DNA of 64,000 bases from Halogranum amylolyticum (GCF_900110465.1 NZ_FODV01000003.1:62001-126000); one strand, 5' to 3'. Shown: positions 17,754 to 26,831, counted from the stretch's first letter. Made by a program: numbers and translations. The notes: generated by a model from the sequence alone, not told the origin.

Positions 17754-18275
17754 CTACCGGTAGAACCGGCTACAGGTGCCGCAGAGGTTCTCCTCTTTGA
17801 CGTCGACTTCGCGGACCGTCGGAGAGAAGCTCATCACGCATTTGGAGTTGTCGCAGTGTTCGAGTCCGAACGTGTGACCGATCTCGTGGACGACCTCCTT
17901 GCGAACGCGGTCGGCGAACACCTCGCTTTGCGGCTTCGTCGAGATACCACCGTCCGAAGAGGTCTGGAGGCGGTACGTCGAGATGACCGAGCCGTTGCCG
18001 TTGAGGTAGGCGAGACCGAACACGTAGTTGCGACGGCGATAAAAGAGATCCTGGGGTGTGATACCGATGTTCTTGTCGCCGCTGCCGACCCGACTCGCGA
18101 GTTCGATGAACTCCTCGGCTCGGTACTGGTTGCGACCGCGATCGAACGCGCCCTCGGGGATCGCCTGCTCGTCGTGGACGGTCACGTCGAGGTCGTAGAC
18201 CGAACGCAAGGCCGCCGAGGCCTCGCGCTTGACCTGTGCCGGAACGTCCCCGATGGGCACGATGTCGACAAGCAT
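17754..18275 (-). CDS. amzA: Archaemetzincin family zinc metalloprotease
   Basis: The 173-residue protein shows the full family signature. HEIGHTFGLEHC is at residues 130-141, followed by C146, a Met two residues on (the Met-turn) and a C-terminal CGTC knuckle at 165-168. Together these bind a catalytic and a structural zinc. The cellular substrate in archaea is unknown. The start at 18275 gives a leaderless message with a TATA box (tatttatg) 28 bases upstream. The longer in-frame start at 18302 would lie inside that promoter. It shares a 39-base intergenic region with the divergent UPF0146 gene. Confidence 0.94.
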   Translation of the reverse strand: MLVDIVPIGDVPAQVKREASAALRSVYDLDVTVHDEQAIPEGAFDRGRNQYRAEEFIELASRVGSGDKNIGITPQDLFYRRRNYVFGLAYLNGNGSVISTYRLQTSSDGGISTKPQSEVFADRVRKEVVHEIGHTFGLEHCDNSKCVMSFSPTVREVDVKEENLCGTCSRFYR

Positions 18276-18314
18276 GAAAGGTGTTAAGCGGGCGTCTCTC
18301 ATAAATATCCCGAC
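18276..18314. promoter_or_regulatory. Compact bidirectional promoter
   Basis: Thirty-nine bases separate two divergent start codons. The TATA box for the archaemetzincin (cataaata on the plus strand, 18300-18307) is centred 28 bases from its ATG. The box for UPF0146 (ttaa, 18284-18287) is centred 29-30 bases from its GTG. Each transcript would therefore start at or next to its initiation codon, and each initiation complex would cover the other's box. Confidence 0.7.
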
Positions 18315-18719
18315 GTGGAGAGCTTTCCTCGCGACGCGCTGGCCGCCCGTCTCGCTCGCTACGATACGCTCCTCGAGGTGGGTGTCGGTCGCAACCCGGA
18401 CGTCGCCGCGGCGCTCGCCGCCGCCGGCAAGACGGTCACCGCGACGGACGTCTACGAGGTCGACGTTCCCGACGGTGTGCGGTTCGTCCGCGACGACGTC
18501 GTCGCCCGGAGCAAGCGATCCGACCTCGGGCCGCTCTACTGCGTCGACGCCATCTACGCGTTGAACCTCCCGGCCGAACTGCAGCGCCCGACCCGCGACG
18601 TCGCCCGTCGCGTCGACGCGGAGTTCGTCTTCACGACGCTCGGCTACGAGGAGCCGACGATTCCGGTGCGACGGGAGACGGTGGGCAGAGAGACGCTGTA
18701 CACCGCCGTCGACCGGTGA
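18315..18719 (+). CDS. UPF0146 family protein
   Basis: The 134-residue product has the look of a small Rossmann fold: TLLEVGVGRNPDVAAALAAAGKTV resembles the SAM-binding strand-loop of methyltransferases, but it lacks the later catalytic motifs. It belongs by pattern to UPF0146, a haloarchaeal and methanogen family of unknown function. The start codon is GTG and the transcript should be leaderless. Confidence 0.85.
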   Translation: MESFPRDALAARLARYDTLLEVGVGRNPDVAAALAAAGKTVTATDVYEVDVPDGVRFVRDDVVARSKRSDLGPLYCVDAIYALNLPAELQRPTRDVARRVDAEFVFTTLGYEEPTIPVRRETVGRETLYTAVDR

Positions 18720-18758
18720 GACGGAAGAATTTTACCACGTGCGTTCCGCACGAAACCT

Positions 18759-19622
18759 ATGAATGCGGACGCAGTCGTCCTCGACATCGACGGCGTGCTC
18801 GTCGACGTCGCCGACTCCTACCGGCGAGCTATCGTCGAGTCGGTCGACCGAGTGTACGGCAAGACCATCGACATCGAGGATATCCAGCGGTTCAAGGACG
18901 CGGGCGGGTTCAACAACGACTGGGAACTCACCTACGCCGCCGCGCTGTTCGTCCTCGCACGCCGTGAGGGGCTCCGGACGAACGTCGCGGAGTTCACCGA
19001 CGCCGTCGCCGAACGCGGCGGCGGACTCGAGGCGGCCCGCACCGTCGCCGCCGAGATGCCCAACATCTCGCAGGCGCGGGTCCGAGACAAGTGGGACAGA
19101 GAACGCCTCCGCGACGTGTTCCAGACGCTCTATCTCGGCAGCAACCTCTACCGCGAGCTCGAAGGCGGCGACCCGCCGTTCGACGCCCCCGGCTACATCC
19201 ACGACGAACCGGTCATCGTCGACCCCGAGACGATCGACGACCTGACGGGCAGGTTCGACGTCGGCGTCGTCACCGGCCGCCCCGCCGCCGAGGCCGACAT
19301 CGCGCTCGACCGCGTCGGCCTCGACGTCCCCGACGAACACCGCTTCACGATGGACGACTGGGAGGAGGGGAAACCCCACCCCCACGCGCTCGTGACGCTC
19401 GCAGAGCGGTTCGACGCCCACGCGGTGACGTTCACCGGCGACACGCTCGACGACGTCGAGACCGCCGTCAACGCCGCCGAGGCGGACCCCGGTCGGGAGT
19501 ACTACGGCATCGGCGTCCTGACGGGCGGGTTGACGGGCGAGGAGGGTCGCCGGAAGTACGAGGCCGCCGGCGCGGCCGCCGTCGTCGACACCGTCAACGA
19601 CCTGCCCGGCCTACTGGAATGA
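18759..19622 (+). CDS. HAD-superfamily phosphatase (TIGR01548-like)
   Basis: The 287-residue protein carries the HAD motif I (DIDGVLVDV) with nucleophile Asp at residue 9, motif II in VVTGRP, and motif III/IV with Lys in KPHP and the acidic pair in [12 protein letters not shown] large cap lies between, rich in charged residues. The family includes phosphatases sometimes linked to histidine or sugar metabolism, but the substrate is unknown. Its stop codon overlaps the start of the next gene (ATGA), so the two are translationally coupled. Confidence 0.88.
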   Translation: MNADAVVLDIDGVLVDVADSYRRAIVESVDRVYGKTIDIEDIQRFKDAGGFNNDWELTYAAALFVLARREGLRTNVAEFTDAVAERGGGLEAARTVAAEMPNISQARVRDKWDRERLRDVFQTLYLGSNLYRELEGGDPPFDAPGYIHDEPVIVDPETIDDLTGRFDVGVVTGRPAAEADIALDRVGLDVPDEHRFTMDDWEEGKPHPHALVTLAERFDAHAVTFTGDTLDDVETAVNAAEADPGREYYGIGVLTGGLTGEEGRRKYEAAGAAAVVDTVNDLPGLLE

Positions 19623-19864
19623 GCCAGTACGGACGATTCCTCGTGACGATGCTCGTCCTCGACGGCGTCGGCTACGCCGTCGTCGCCCTTCTCACCCCCG
19701 CGAACTCGCTAACGCAGTTGGCCGCGCTGGTTCCCGTCCTGCTGGTCGCGCCGTTCGTCGCGCGGCGACTCGTCTACGGCGAGTGGTTCTCTCGACCCGA
19801 CGTCGAGGACGAGGCGTCGAGTGACGGAGCGGACGGAACGTCCGGCGAAGACGACGGACGCTGA
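19619..19864 (+). CDS. Small membrane protein coupled to the HAD phosphatase
   Basis: The 81-residue protein has two hydrophobic segments (about residues 7-25 and 30-48) and an acidic, Ser/Asp-rich tail. The overlap ATGA with the upstream gene argues that it is real and co-translated. The function is unknown; it could anchor or regulate the phosphatase, but nothing in the sequence shows this. Confidence 0.72.
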   Translation: MSQYGRFLVTMLVLDGVGYAVVALLTPANSLTQLAALVPVLLVAPFVARRLVYGEWFSRPDVEDEASSDGADGTSGEDDGR

Positions 19865-19885
19865 GAACTCAGAACGGCTCTCTGC

Positions 19886-20371
19886 TCACGTCCCCTCGTC
19901 CAGCGGGAGCAGTCGCGTCCGTCCGCCGGGGTCGAAGTAGTCCACCTCGACGCCCGCCTCGCTCGCCCGTCGCCGGAGTTCGCGGGCGAGTTCGACCGTC
20001 TCGCGTCGTTCGTCGTTCGAGCGGAACGCGAGTCGGACGTCGTCGGAGCGGCCGTCGACGCGGAGGTGCAGCGAGAATCCGGTCGGACGGACGAACGGTG
20101 CGAGCGCCCGGAGGTCGGCGTAGCGGATCCGGAGCGTCTCCGGGCCGTGTATCGCCTCGGTTCGGGTGACCGCGTGCGGGTCGTACAGGCCGAGCGACTC
20201 GGGGAGATGTCCGAACAGGCCGTTGGCCGCGTCGCCGACGACACGTGCGAGGCGACCGTGTCGAGACGGCGCGAGGAGGAGCGCGTCGTCCGTGAGGAAC
20301 GCTCGTCCCGGTCTGGCGCGGTCGTCGGGCGTCGGACGGAGGAGGACGTCGTAGCTGCGGGGGTCGTCCAT
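19886..20371 (-). CDS. Hypothetical protein, 161 residues
   Basis: The protein starts MDDPRSYDVLLRPTPDDRAR. It consists of beta-rich stretches such as AFLTDDALLLAPSR and FSLHLRVDGRSDDVRLAF, with an acidic C-terminus. The layout resembles a PH-like or GRAM-type fold, but this is only an impression. A much longer in-frame extension upstream is rejected because its composition is unlike a haloarchaeal protein and it would overlap the promoter of npdG. I do not recognise the family. Confidence 0.68.
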   Translation of the reverse strand: MDDPRSYDVLLRPTPDDRARPGRAFLTDDALLLAPSRHGRLARVVGDAANGLFGHLPESLGLYDPHAVTRTEAIHGPETLRIRYADLRALAPFVRPTGFSLHLRVDGRSDDVRLAFRSNDERRETVELARELRRRASEAGVEVDYFDPGGRTRLLPLDEGT

Positions 20372-20554
20372 ACTCGCAGTCTCTCCCCTCCGGCAGAAAG
20401 GCGTTCGGCAGTCGACACCGGACGGGGTGGCCGTTCGCGCAAGGCTCGTACTGTCGGCTGTGACTTCGTGACGATATTCGGCACCTCGGGGTACCGAACG
20501 CCGCCGTATGCTTACAGTCGACAGTATTACTTCCCATCCCTCCACAGTCAGCGT

Positions 20555-21223
20555 ATGCGAATCGCACTACTCGGCGGTACCGGCGATATCGGCGAAGGGT
20601 TGGCGTTGCGGTGGGCGTTCCACACGAACCACGACGTCATCATCGGCTCTCGCGACCCAGAGAAGGCGCGACAGAAGGCCGAGGAGTACGAGACCGAACT
20701 CGACAGCCGTGGCGTCGATCGGAAGATCAACGGCTTCGAGAACCCGATGGCGGCGGATCGCGCCGACGTCGTCGTCCTCTCGGTGCCGCCGTACCACGTC
20801 GCCGACACCGTCGACGCCGTCGCCGACAAACTCGACGAGGGCGACGTGCTCGTCACCCCCGCGGCGGGGATCAAACGCGACGACGACGGCTTCCACTACC
20901 ACCCGCCGAGCGCGGGGAGCGTGACGCAGCTCGTCGCCGACGCCGCACCCGACGACGTCGCCGTCGTCGGCGCGTTCCACAACCTCGCGGCGGGTCGTCT
21001 CGCCGACCTCGACGCGGAGTTGGGGATCGACACCCTGCTCGTCGCCGACGACCCCGACGCGAAGGAGACGGTGCGGATGCTCGCCGAAGGCATCGACGGA
21101 CTGCGAGCGCTCGACGCCGGCGGCATCGCCAACGCCTCGGAGATCGAGGCGGTGACGCCGCTTCTCATCAACGTCGCGACGAACAACGACGGGATGCACG
21201 ACCTCGGCGTGCGGTTCCAGTAA
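20555..21223 (+). CDS. npdG: NADPH-dependent F420 reductase
   Basis: This enzyme moves hydride between NADPH and the deazaflavin coenzyme F420. The 222-residue protein begins MRIALLGGTGDIGEGLALR, with the NADP-binding GGTGDIG at 7-13 and the phosphate-binding Ser/Arg in IIGSRDPEKA. The late segment GAFHNLAAG and the C-terminal NVATNNDGMHDLGVRF are typical of this family. The ATG at 20555 is preferred to upstream starts as it sits directly before the Rossmann strand. Confidence 0.93.
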   Translation: MRIALLGGTGDIGEGLALRWAFHTNHDVIIGSRDPEKARQKAEEYETELDSRGVDRKINGFENPMAADRADVVVLSVPPYHVADTVDAVADKLDEGDVLVTPAAGIKRDDDGFHYHPPSAGSVTQLVADAAPDDVAVVGAFHNLAAGRLADLDAELGIDTLLVADDPDAKETVRMLAEGIDGLRALDAGGIANASEIEAVTPLLINVATNNDGMHDLGVRFQ

Positions 21224-21305
21224 TCGAGTCCCGGGTCGGCCCGTCCGACGGCGGTTCTCTCCTCTCAGACCGCAGTACTATCTGTCGGTAGAGGCACCGT
21301 CAGGT

Positions 21306-21740
21306 GTGTTCTCTCTCCACCCGCCGTCGATCCATCCGCTCGCCCTCGCGCTCGCCGTCGTCACGTTTCTCGCGACGACCGTCGAGCGGTTTCTCTGGGA
21401 ACTCGCGGACGTCCGCGTCGTCCTCGGCGTCGGCGTCGAACCCGTCGCCCGTATCGTCCTCGCCGTCGTCGCCGTCGTCACGCTGAGTACGATCGGCTGG
21501 CAGGCGCTCACGGGGCGCGGTCTACGAGCGGCCGCCATCGTTCTCGCCGGGCCGCTCGTCGGGGTCGGTGCGTTTCTCGTACTTCACTGGCTTGTCTTCG
21601 GGCCGAGCACCGACTCGCCGACGTGGCTCGTCTACCTCGCGCTCTGTGCCGGCGCGGCGGTCGCTGGCAGCGTCGTCTACGGGGTCGGTCTCACACTTCG
21701 GTGGGGGAGAAACAGGGCAGTCGAGTCCAGGCGGCCGTGA
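21306..21740 (+). CDS. Integral membrane protein, four predicted segments
   Basis: The 144-residue protein starts at a GTG and has hydrophobic stretches at about residues 11-30, 45-62, 75-95 and 107-127, with an Arg-rich C-terminal tail. No motif identifies a function. It ends 3 bases before the convergent thioredoxin stop. Confidence 0.68.
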   Translation: MFSLHPPSIHPLALALAVVTFLATTVERFLWELADVRVVLGVGVEPVARIVLAVVAVVTLSTIGWQALTGRGLRAAAIVLAGPLVGVGAFLVLHWLVFGPSTDSPTWLVYLALCAGAAVAGSVVYGVGLTLRWGRNRAVESRRP

Positions 21741-21743
21741 GAC

Positions 21744-22010
21744 TTAGGCGCCGGCCTGCTTCAGCGCCGCTTCGATGTCCTCGCGCTGCGTGACACCGAC
21801 GAAGCGGTCGACGACGCCGTCGTCGTTCTCGACGATGAGCGTGGGCAGCGAGCGGACCTGATACTGGTTGGCGATCTCCTGTTCCTCGTCGACGTCGACC
21901 TTCTCGAAGGAGACGTCGGGGTAGTCTCCCTCGATCTCCTCGAGGATCGGGTCCTGCGTCTTACACGGGCCACACCAGTCGGCGTAGAAGTCTTTGAGTC
22001 GGACAGTCAT
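21744..22010 (-). CDS. Short thioredoxin
   Basis: The 88-residue thioredoxin has the active site WCGPC with cysteines at 13 and 16, right after the N-terminal strand RLKDFYAD. The cis-proline is in RSLPTLI. The start at 22010 gives a protein without the usual first beta strand and helix, as in other archaeal mini-thioredoxins. An upstream in-frame extension is not supported. It should act as a cytoplasmic disulfide reductase. Confidence 0.92.
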   Translation of the reverse strand: MTVRLKDFYADWCGPCKTQDPILEEIEGDYPDVSFEKVDVDEEQEIANQYQVRSLPTLIVENDDGVVDRFVGVTQREDIEAALKQAGA

Positions 22011-22173
22011 TGTTCCCTTCTCCGGGTAGCCTACGAGTTCGTAAAAGGGTTTCCAAGGTGGACGTTCTCGATGCAGACAGGTCGCGGACACCGAACGTCG
22101 GACGGTTCGCTCTCCGGCAAAACCGTCCGGCGAGTCGAAACGTTTACAGCCTCAAAGAGCGCAGAGGGACAGT

Positions 22174-22338
22174 ATGAGCAGTGGACAGAACAGCGGTGGC
22201 TTGATGTCGAGTGCCGGACTCGTCCGGTACTTCGACGCGGAGGACCGAAACGCGATCCGCGTCGATCCCAAGACCGTCGTCGCGTTCGGGATCCTCTTCG
22301 GTGTCGGTATCCAGGTCCTGAACATCATCACACTCTAA
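22174..22338 (+). CDS. secG: Preprotein translocase subunit Sec61-beta
   Basis: The 54-residue product begins [20 protein letters not shown] and ends with one membrane segment ([19 protein letters not shown]). The sequence DPKTVV before the helix is the archaeal Sec-beta hallmark. It is the small non-essential beta subunit of the SecYE-beta channel. It was too short for ordinary gene finding but is clear by family pattern. Confidence 0.93.
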   Translation: MSSGQNSGGLMSSAGLVRYFDAEDRNAIRVDPKTVVAFGILFGVGIQVLNIITL

Positions 22339-22479
22339 GGCCCTCCGTCTCGCCTAGACGACTCGAGTTCTCGAACAGCCCCGGCTTCGGACGACCGGGC
22401 GCGACGTCCGACCGACGACTCGCGACGGACAGCGTCGCCGGTCGCGTCTTTTTTATCCGACCACTCCCGACAGTCGCTC

Positions 22480-23082
22480 ATGCTACGTGCAGGCGTCGTC
22501 GCCGTGCAGGGGGACGTGAACGAACACGCCGCGGCGATCGAACGTGCGGCACAGCTCCACGGCGAGGAGGCCGAGGTCGTCGAGATCCGTCAGTCGGGCA
22601 TCGTCTCCGACTGCGACGTCCTGCTCCTCCCCGGCGGCGAGTCGACGACCATCTCCCGACTGCTCCACGGCGAGGGGATCGCCGAAGAGATACAGGCTCA
22701 CGTCGAGGCGGGAAAACCCGTGCTCGCCACCTGTGCGGGACTCATCGTCGCCTCGGCGGACGCCAAGGACGACCGCGTCGACCCGCTGGGTCTCGTCGAC
22801 GTGACGGTCGACCGCAACGCGTTCGGCCGCCAGAAAGACAGCTTCGAGGCCCCGCTGGAGATCGACGGCCTCGACGACCCCTTCCCCGCCGTCTTCATCC
22901 GCGCGCCGCTCATCGACGACGCGGGCGACGTCGAGGTGCTCGCCCGGTGGGACGACGACCCGGTCGCCGTCCGCGACGGCCCGGTCGTCGGCACGTCGTT
23001 CCACCCGGAGCTCACCGACGACGTCCGACTCCACCGACTGGCGTTCTTCGAGTCGGCGATGGCGTCCGTCGAAGCCGAGTAG
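22480..23082 (+). CDS. pdxT: Pyridoxal 5'-phosphate synthase glutaminase subunit PdxT
   Basis: This class I glutamine amidotransferase supplies ammonia to PdxS for direct synthesis of pyridoxal phosphate. The 200-residue protein has LLLPGGEST at 48-56, nucleophile C85 in ATCAGL, and the His/Glu pair H175 and E177 in SFHPE. All catalytic residues are present. The pdxS partner is not in the window. Confidence 0.96.
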   Translation: MLRAGVVAVQGDVNEHAAAIERAAQLHGEEAEVVEIRQSGIVSDCDVLLLPGGESTTISRLLHGEGIAEEIQAHVEAGKPVLATCAGLIVASADAKDDRVDPLGLVDVTVDRNAFGRQKDSFEAPLEIDGLDDPFPAVFIRAPLIDDAGDVEVLARWDDDPVAVRDGPVVGTSFHPELTDDVRLHRLAFFESAMASVEAE

Positions 23083-23540
23083 GGTGAGGGGAAAACTACC
23101 TGGGTTCTGACACCGATCACCTGCCGAACTAGAAGTGAATGTGGCCGACCATCGATAGATCGCACCGCTGTCTCTTTCGTGTTGACTATGATATCCCTTC
23201 ACTCATACTAAGTTATAGTGTCACAGCGCGCAGAGTGTCTACCCATGGGAGATCCCATGGGTCAGACCGGAATGTCAAGGCTCGGGCGCAGGCACACTCA
23301 CGGTGGGCCTATCCCGAGTTCGCCGTCGGTGTCCGTCTCTGCGCCGTCCTCCTCTGCACGAGGTCGGACGGCCAGAGGTGGTCTCACACCGTCAGTAAAA
23401 GGACGTGTGTTCGGTCTCTCTTTGCGGGACGCGCTCTATTCAGCACGGACTAGCGAGAAGCCTCACTGAGCAGTGACTCCGACGAGGCCGAGTCGAGGCG
23501 GAAACACACGCTTTTCACGTCGCGGGTGTCCAGAACGGGT
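23083..23540. other. 458-base gene-free stretch between pdxT and hisE
   Basis: I see no convincing gene here: all frames are short or have the wrong composition. It holds an AT-rich patch (23180-23222), a perfect 10-base inverted repeat with a 2-base centre (23241-23262), and a 14-base motif ctctattcagcacg (23434-23447) that also occurs at 9663-9676. It may be a decayed insertion or hold a small RNA. Confidence 0.6.
23241..23262. repeat. Perfect palindrome upstream of hisE
   Basis: The arms acccatggga (23241-23250) and tcccatgggt (23253-23262) are exact complements around the 2-base centre ga. The shape fits a dimeric repressor operator or a small transposable remnant. Confidence 0.8.
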
Positions 23541-23840
23541 ATGAGCGACGAGGACATCCTCGACGAACTGTTCGAACTCATCGAGGAGCGGAAGGCGGAG
23601 CTACCGGAGGGGTCGTACACGACGTCGCTTTTCACCCACGAGAAAGGCGAAAACGCCGTCTTGGAGAAACTCGGTGAGGAGACGACGGAGCTCATCCTGG
23701 CGGCGAAAGACGACGACACGGCCGAGATGAAAGCCGAGGGTGCGGACCTCGTCTACCACTTCCTCGTCCTGCTGTCGATGAAAGACGTGACGCTCGACGA
23801 ACTGCGCGCCGAACTCGACGAGCGGTTCGGCGGCCACTGA
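23541..23840 (+). CDS. hisE: Phosphoribosyl-ATP pyrophosphohydrolase HisE
   Basis: This enzyme catalyses the second step of histidine synthesis, cutting pyrophosphate from phosphoribosyl-ATP. The 99-residue all-helical protein contains the MazG-like metal-binding pattern in [16 protein letters not shown] and [15 protein letters not shown]. The ATG at 23541 follows a short leader. As usual in haloarchaea, the his genes are scattered; hisH lies about 6 kb on. Confidence 0.95.
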   Translation: MSDEDILDELFELIEERKAELPEGSYTTSLFTHEKGENAVLEKLGEETTELILAAKDDDTAEMKAEGADLVYHFLVLLSMKDVTLDELRAELDERFGGH

Positions 23841-23916
23841 CGGCGACGAGAGCGGCGGCTCGCACACGGGGTCGTCTCGCAAGCATTATACAACCGGGCC
23901 GGCAAGAGAACGCTAT

Positions 23917-24066
23917 ATGCCCAGTTTCGACGCCGCCGTCAAGCGAACCCTGGAGAAACAGATCTGCATGCGCTGCAACGCACGCAACCCGCAGAAGGCC
24001 ACGCAGTGCCGGAAATGCGGCTACAAGCACCTTCGCCCGAAGTCGAAGGAACGCCGCACCGCGTAA
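23917..24066 (+). CDS. rpl40e: Ribosomal protein L40e
   Basis: The 49-residue large-subunit protein starts [15 protein letters not shown] and has a zinc knuckle formed by CMRC (17-20) and CRKC (31-34), with a basic C-terminus. In eukaryotes the same protein is made as a ubiquitin fusion. The gene stands alone, with a TATA-like box (cattata, 23884-23890) 30 bases upstream. Confidence 0.95.
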   Translation: MPSFDAAVKRTLEKQICMRCNARNPQKATQCRKCGYKHLRPKSKERRTA

Positions 24067-24174
24067 GCGCTCTCGGAGGGAGTAGCGTAGGAATCTATAG
24101 AGTTCCTCCGTACGCACCGACGACAGGAGCCGGTCGGGGCTCACTGTGCCTCCGGCTGGCTACGATACTCCCTA

Positions 24175-24567
24175 TCAGTTCTCCGCGCTCTCCGCGCGAT
24201 ACACCGCCACCAACACGCCGACGAGCGCCAGCTGGACGACCTTGTCGAACAGCCCGACCGGCGAGACGACGTCCGGCCAGTTCAGCGCGAAATACGCGAA
24301 GAACTGGAGCAGCGTGAACGGGATGCCGACGGCCACCACCTGCCGTCGCCGGACGCCGAACAGGAAGAGCGCGACCCCGCCGAAGAAGCCGAGTCCGGCG
24401 AGGACGAAACTGACCGCCAGCGGCGAGGGCAGGAAGCCGACGCCGAGGACGAGGTGGATCACACCGGTGACGGCCGCCAGGGCGACGCCGAGATAGTGGA
24501 GGCGCGTCAGCGAGGTGGTGTCGAAGCCGACGTCGTCGGTCGTCGACGAGGAGGCGTCTGTTGCCAT
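24175..24567 (-). CDS. Four-segment membrane protein of unknown function
   Basis: The 130-residue protein has a Ser/Thr/Asp-rich cytoplasmic start and hydrophobic segments at about residues 25-45, 50-71, 78-95 and 104-122. It resembles a group of small haloarchaeal membrane proteins I recall as DUF7475. No catalytic residues stand out. It lies between L40e and the metallo-hydrolase, not overlapping either. Confidence 0.72.
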   Translation of the reverse strand: MATDASSSTTDDVGFDTTSLTRLHYLGVALAAVTGVIHLVLGVGFLPSPLAVSFVLAGLGFFGGVALFLFGVRRRQVVAVGIPFTLLQFFAYFALNWPDVVSPVGLFDKVVQLALVGVLVAVYRAESAEN

Positions 24568-24660
24568 ACCACACGGTTCGTGTCGAAGGAGAATAACGTC
24601 TGCGGGAGGGCGGCTACCCGACTCGAGGAGAGAGTCCCGCCGTTTACGGCGAGGGGGATG

Positions 24661-25287
24661 TCATTCGTCGGGGTACTTCAGCTGTCGTTCCTCGGCGCGG
24701 GCGAGCGCGCGTTCGACGACGTCGCGGACGCTGTCCCCCGCGGGGTCGGCGGTGAAGGAGTCGCCGTGGCCGGCGTACAGCGTCGTCACGGAGTCGGGGA
24801 GATGTTCGAGCAGGTCGCGGAGACTCTGGATGAGTCGTTCGCGCGACTGGCCGGGGAGGTCGGTGCGGCCGAAACTGCCGTCGTCGTACGCGCCGTCGTT
24901 GTAGACGACGACGTCGCCGCTGAACAGCGCCGTCTCGCCGACGAACGAGACGTGGTCGGCGGCGTGACCGGGCGTGTAGACGACCTCGAACGTCTCGTCG
25001 CCCATCGCCACCGTGTCGTCCGCTTCGAGCGCGTGCGTCCGGTGGGGGTGGTCAGCGTAGGCGTAGACGTCCGCGTCGAAGCGGTCGAGCACCGCCTCGA
25101 GTTGATCGACGTGGTCCGAATGCTGGTGGGTGAGCACGATCGCGTCGAGGTGGTCGACGTGGTCGGCCACGACGTCGGCGACGCCGGGCATCGACCCAAC
25201 GTCGACGAGCACCGTCCGTTCGCCCGTGAGCAGGTACGCGTTGCAGGTGAACTGCTCGGCGTCGGCGGTGACGTTGAAAACTTCCAT
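24661..25287 (-). CDS. Metallo-beta-lactamase-fold hydrolase
   Basis: The 208-residue enzyme has HQHSDH at residues 54-59, a His in YTPGHAADH, the bridging Asp in SGDVV and a late AGHGD, which together hold two metal ions. It is of the glyoxalase II or thioesterase-like sort; the natural substrate is unknown. The protein is complete, with no signal peptide. Confidence 0.92.
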   Translation of the reverse strand: MEVFNVTADAEQFTCNAYLLTGERTVLVDVGSMPGVADVVADHVDHLDAIVLTHQHSDHVDQLEAVLDRFDADVYAYADHPHRTHALEADDTVAMGDETFEVVYTPGHAADHVSFVGETALFSGDVVVYNDGAYDDGSFGRTDLPGQSRERLIQSLRDLLEHLPDSVTTLYAGHGDSFTADPAGDSVRDVVERALARAEERQLKYPDE

Positions 25288-25405
25288 AGCGGTGAGTCGT
25301 CGTCAGGACTGAAAAACGGACGGGGAAGCGGCCGATTCCCCGAGAACAGACAGAGATCTGATACTCCGCCGGATTTTTTACCCCGAAACAGTAACGATAG
25401 CATGT

Positions 25406-25591
25406 ATGGGATTTGGGAGCTACGACGAGTCAGAGCAGGAGAACCAGGAGTACGACGCTGACCTCGACGAAAACGACGGGGTAGCGAGCCGTGAGAACGA
25501 CCACCAAGGCAGTATGGAGTTCGAGAACGGTGCGTCGAACGACGAACTGCTCAACCGGTTGCAGGACATCAAGTCGGACGGAGAGAGCTAG
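25406..25591 (+). CDS. Small acidic protein (DUF5786-like)
   Basis: The 61-residue, very acidic protein begins MGFGSYDESEQENQEY and ends in a short helix SNDELLNRLQDIKS. It matches a haloarchaeal family I recall as DUF5786, function unknown. Its stop codon is immediately followed by the GTG of the DUF99 gene, so they are one transcription unit. A TATA-like ttttttacc lies about 35 bases before the ATG. Confidence 0.85.
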   Translation: MGFGSYDESEQENQEYDADLDENDGVASRENDHQGSMEFENGASNDELLNRLQDIKSDGES

Positions 25592-26170
25592 GTGAAGCGA
25601 GGCATCAGAGCGCTCGGTGTCGCCGCCTCGGACGGCGACACCCGAAGTACCCTGTGCGGCGCGCTCGTCCGCGCCGACCGCGTCGTCGACGGCTGTGCCT
25701 TTCGGGAGTGCACCGTCGGCGGCACCGACTCGACCGACGCCGTCGCTCGACTTTTTTCCACGCTCGGCCGCGAAGACGTCCAGTATCTCCTACTGTCGGG
25801 AGTCGCCCCAGCGTGGTTCAATCTCTACGACCTCCACGCTGTCCACGAGGCGACCGACAGACCCGTCCTCTCGGTGTCGTTCGAGGCCAGCGAGGGGCTG
25901 ACAGCGGCGCTCCGCGAGCAGTTCGAGGGTGAGCAACTGGACCGACGGCTGGCCGTCTACGAGTCGCTCCCCCCACGGCAGCGCGTCGCGGTCGACGACG
26001 GGACCGTGTTCGTCCGTGCCGTCGGCGTCGACGACGGCGAGGCTCGCGACGTCGTTCGGGCGTTCACCCCCGAGGGCGGTCGTCCCGAACCGCTCCGGGT
26101 CGCCCGTCTCCTCGCACGCGCCGGACGGGAGTTCGTCGAGACGAGCGACGACCGAAGCCCGGTCAGTTAA
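25592..26170 (+). CDS. DUF99 family protein
   Basis: The 192-residue protein starts at GTG directly after the DUF5786-like stop. It shows the DUF99/UPF0215 pattern: GIRALGVAASDG at the start, DVQYLLLSGVAPAWFNLYDL in the middle, and LPVLSVSFEAS-like strand features later. These proteins have an endonuclease V-like fold but lack several of its acidic catalytic residues. The role is unknown. Confidence 0.9.
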   Translation: MKRGIRALGVAASDGDTRSTLCGALVRADRVVDGCAFRECTVGGTDSTDAVARLFSTLGREDVQYLLLSGVAPAWFNLYDLHAVHEATDRPVLSVSFEASEGLTAALREQFEGEQLDRRLAVYESLPPRQRVAVDDGTVFVRAVGVDDGEARDVVRAFTPEGGRPEPLRVARLLARAGREFVETSDDRSPVS

Positions 26171-26194
26171 GCCGTTGCCGACCTCGGTTGGCGT

Positions 26195-26791
26195 ATGGAG
26201 AACATGGATGGGCTCTGCGTTACCGACTGCGAGCGCTGTCCCTCGCTCGTCGAGTCGCGGAGTCAGATCGTCAACGGGGCCGGCCCCGAGGACGCCGACC
26301 TGCTCTTCGTCGGCGAGGGACCCGGCGCCAACGAGGACGAACAGGGCGAACCGTTCGTCGGTCGATCGGGGACGGTGCTCGACGACGCGCTCCGCGACGT
26401 CGGCCTCGCTCGCGCCGACGTCCGGATCACCAACTGCGTGCGCTGTCGGCCGCCCGAGAACCGCGACCCGACGAAAGAGGAGTTGTCGAACTGTCGCGGC
26501 TACCTCGAACACGAGATCGAACTAGTCGACCCCGAGGTGATCGTAACGCTCGGGAAGGTCCCCGGCGAACATCTGCTCGATCGGTCGGTAGCGGTGACGA
26601 AGGAGGCGGGCGACGTCGTCGACGCGCGCCTCGGCGACGCCTCGAGACGGGTGCTCGTCTGTGTCCACCCGGCGGCGACGCTGTACGACCGGAGTCAGGA
26701 GGAGACGTTCGAAGAGACGATTCGGAAGGCCGCGGAGCTGTCGGGTGCGGGCGAGGAGTCGGGCGGCCAGTCGCGACTCGGCGACTACTGA
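26195..26791 (+). CDS. Family 4 uracil-DNA glycosylase
   Basis: This enzyme removes uracil from DNA produced by cytosine deamination, a first step in base excision repair. The 198-residue protein has the catalytic GEGPGANEDEQG at 40-51 and the late HPAATLY motif. Cysteines at 12, 15, 84 and 100 are spaced to bind the 4Fe-4S cluster of this family. It starts 24 bases after DUF99. Confidence 0.95.
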   Translation: MENMDGLCVTDCERCPSLVESRSQIVNGAGPEDADLLFVGEGPGANEDEQGEPFVGRSGTVLDDALRDVGLARADVRITNCVRCRPPENRDPTKEELSNCRGYLEHEIELVDPEVIVTLGKVPGEHLLDRSVAVTKEAGDVVDARLGDASRRVLVCVHPAATLYDRSQEETFEETIRKAAELSGAGEESGGQSRLGDY

Positions 26792-26831
26792 GAGGGGGCG
26801 TCGAACGAGAGTCGGGAAGGAAGGCGGAAAG

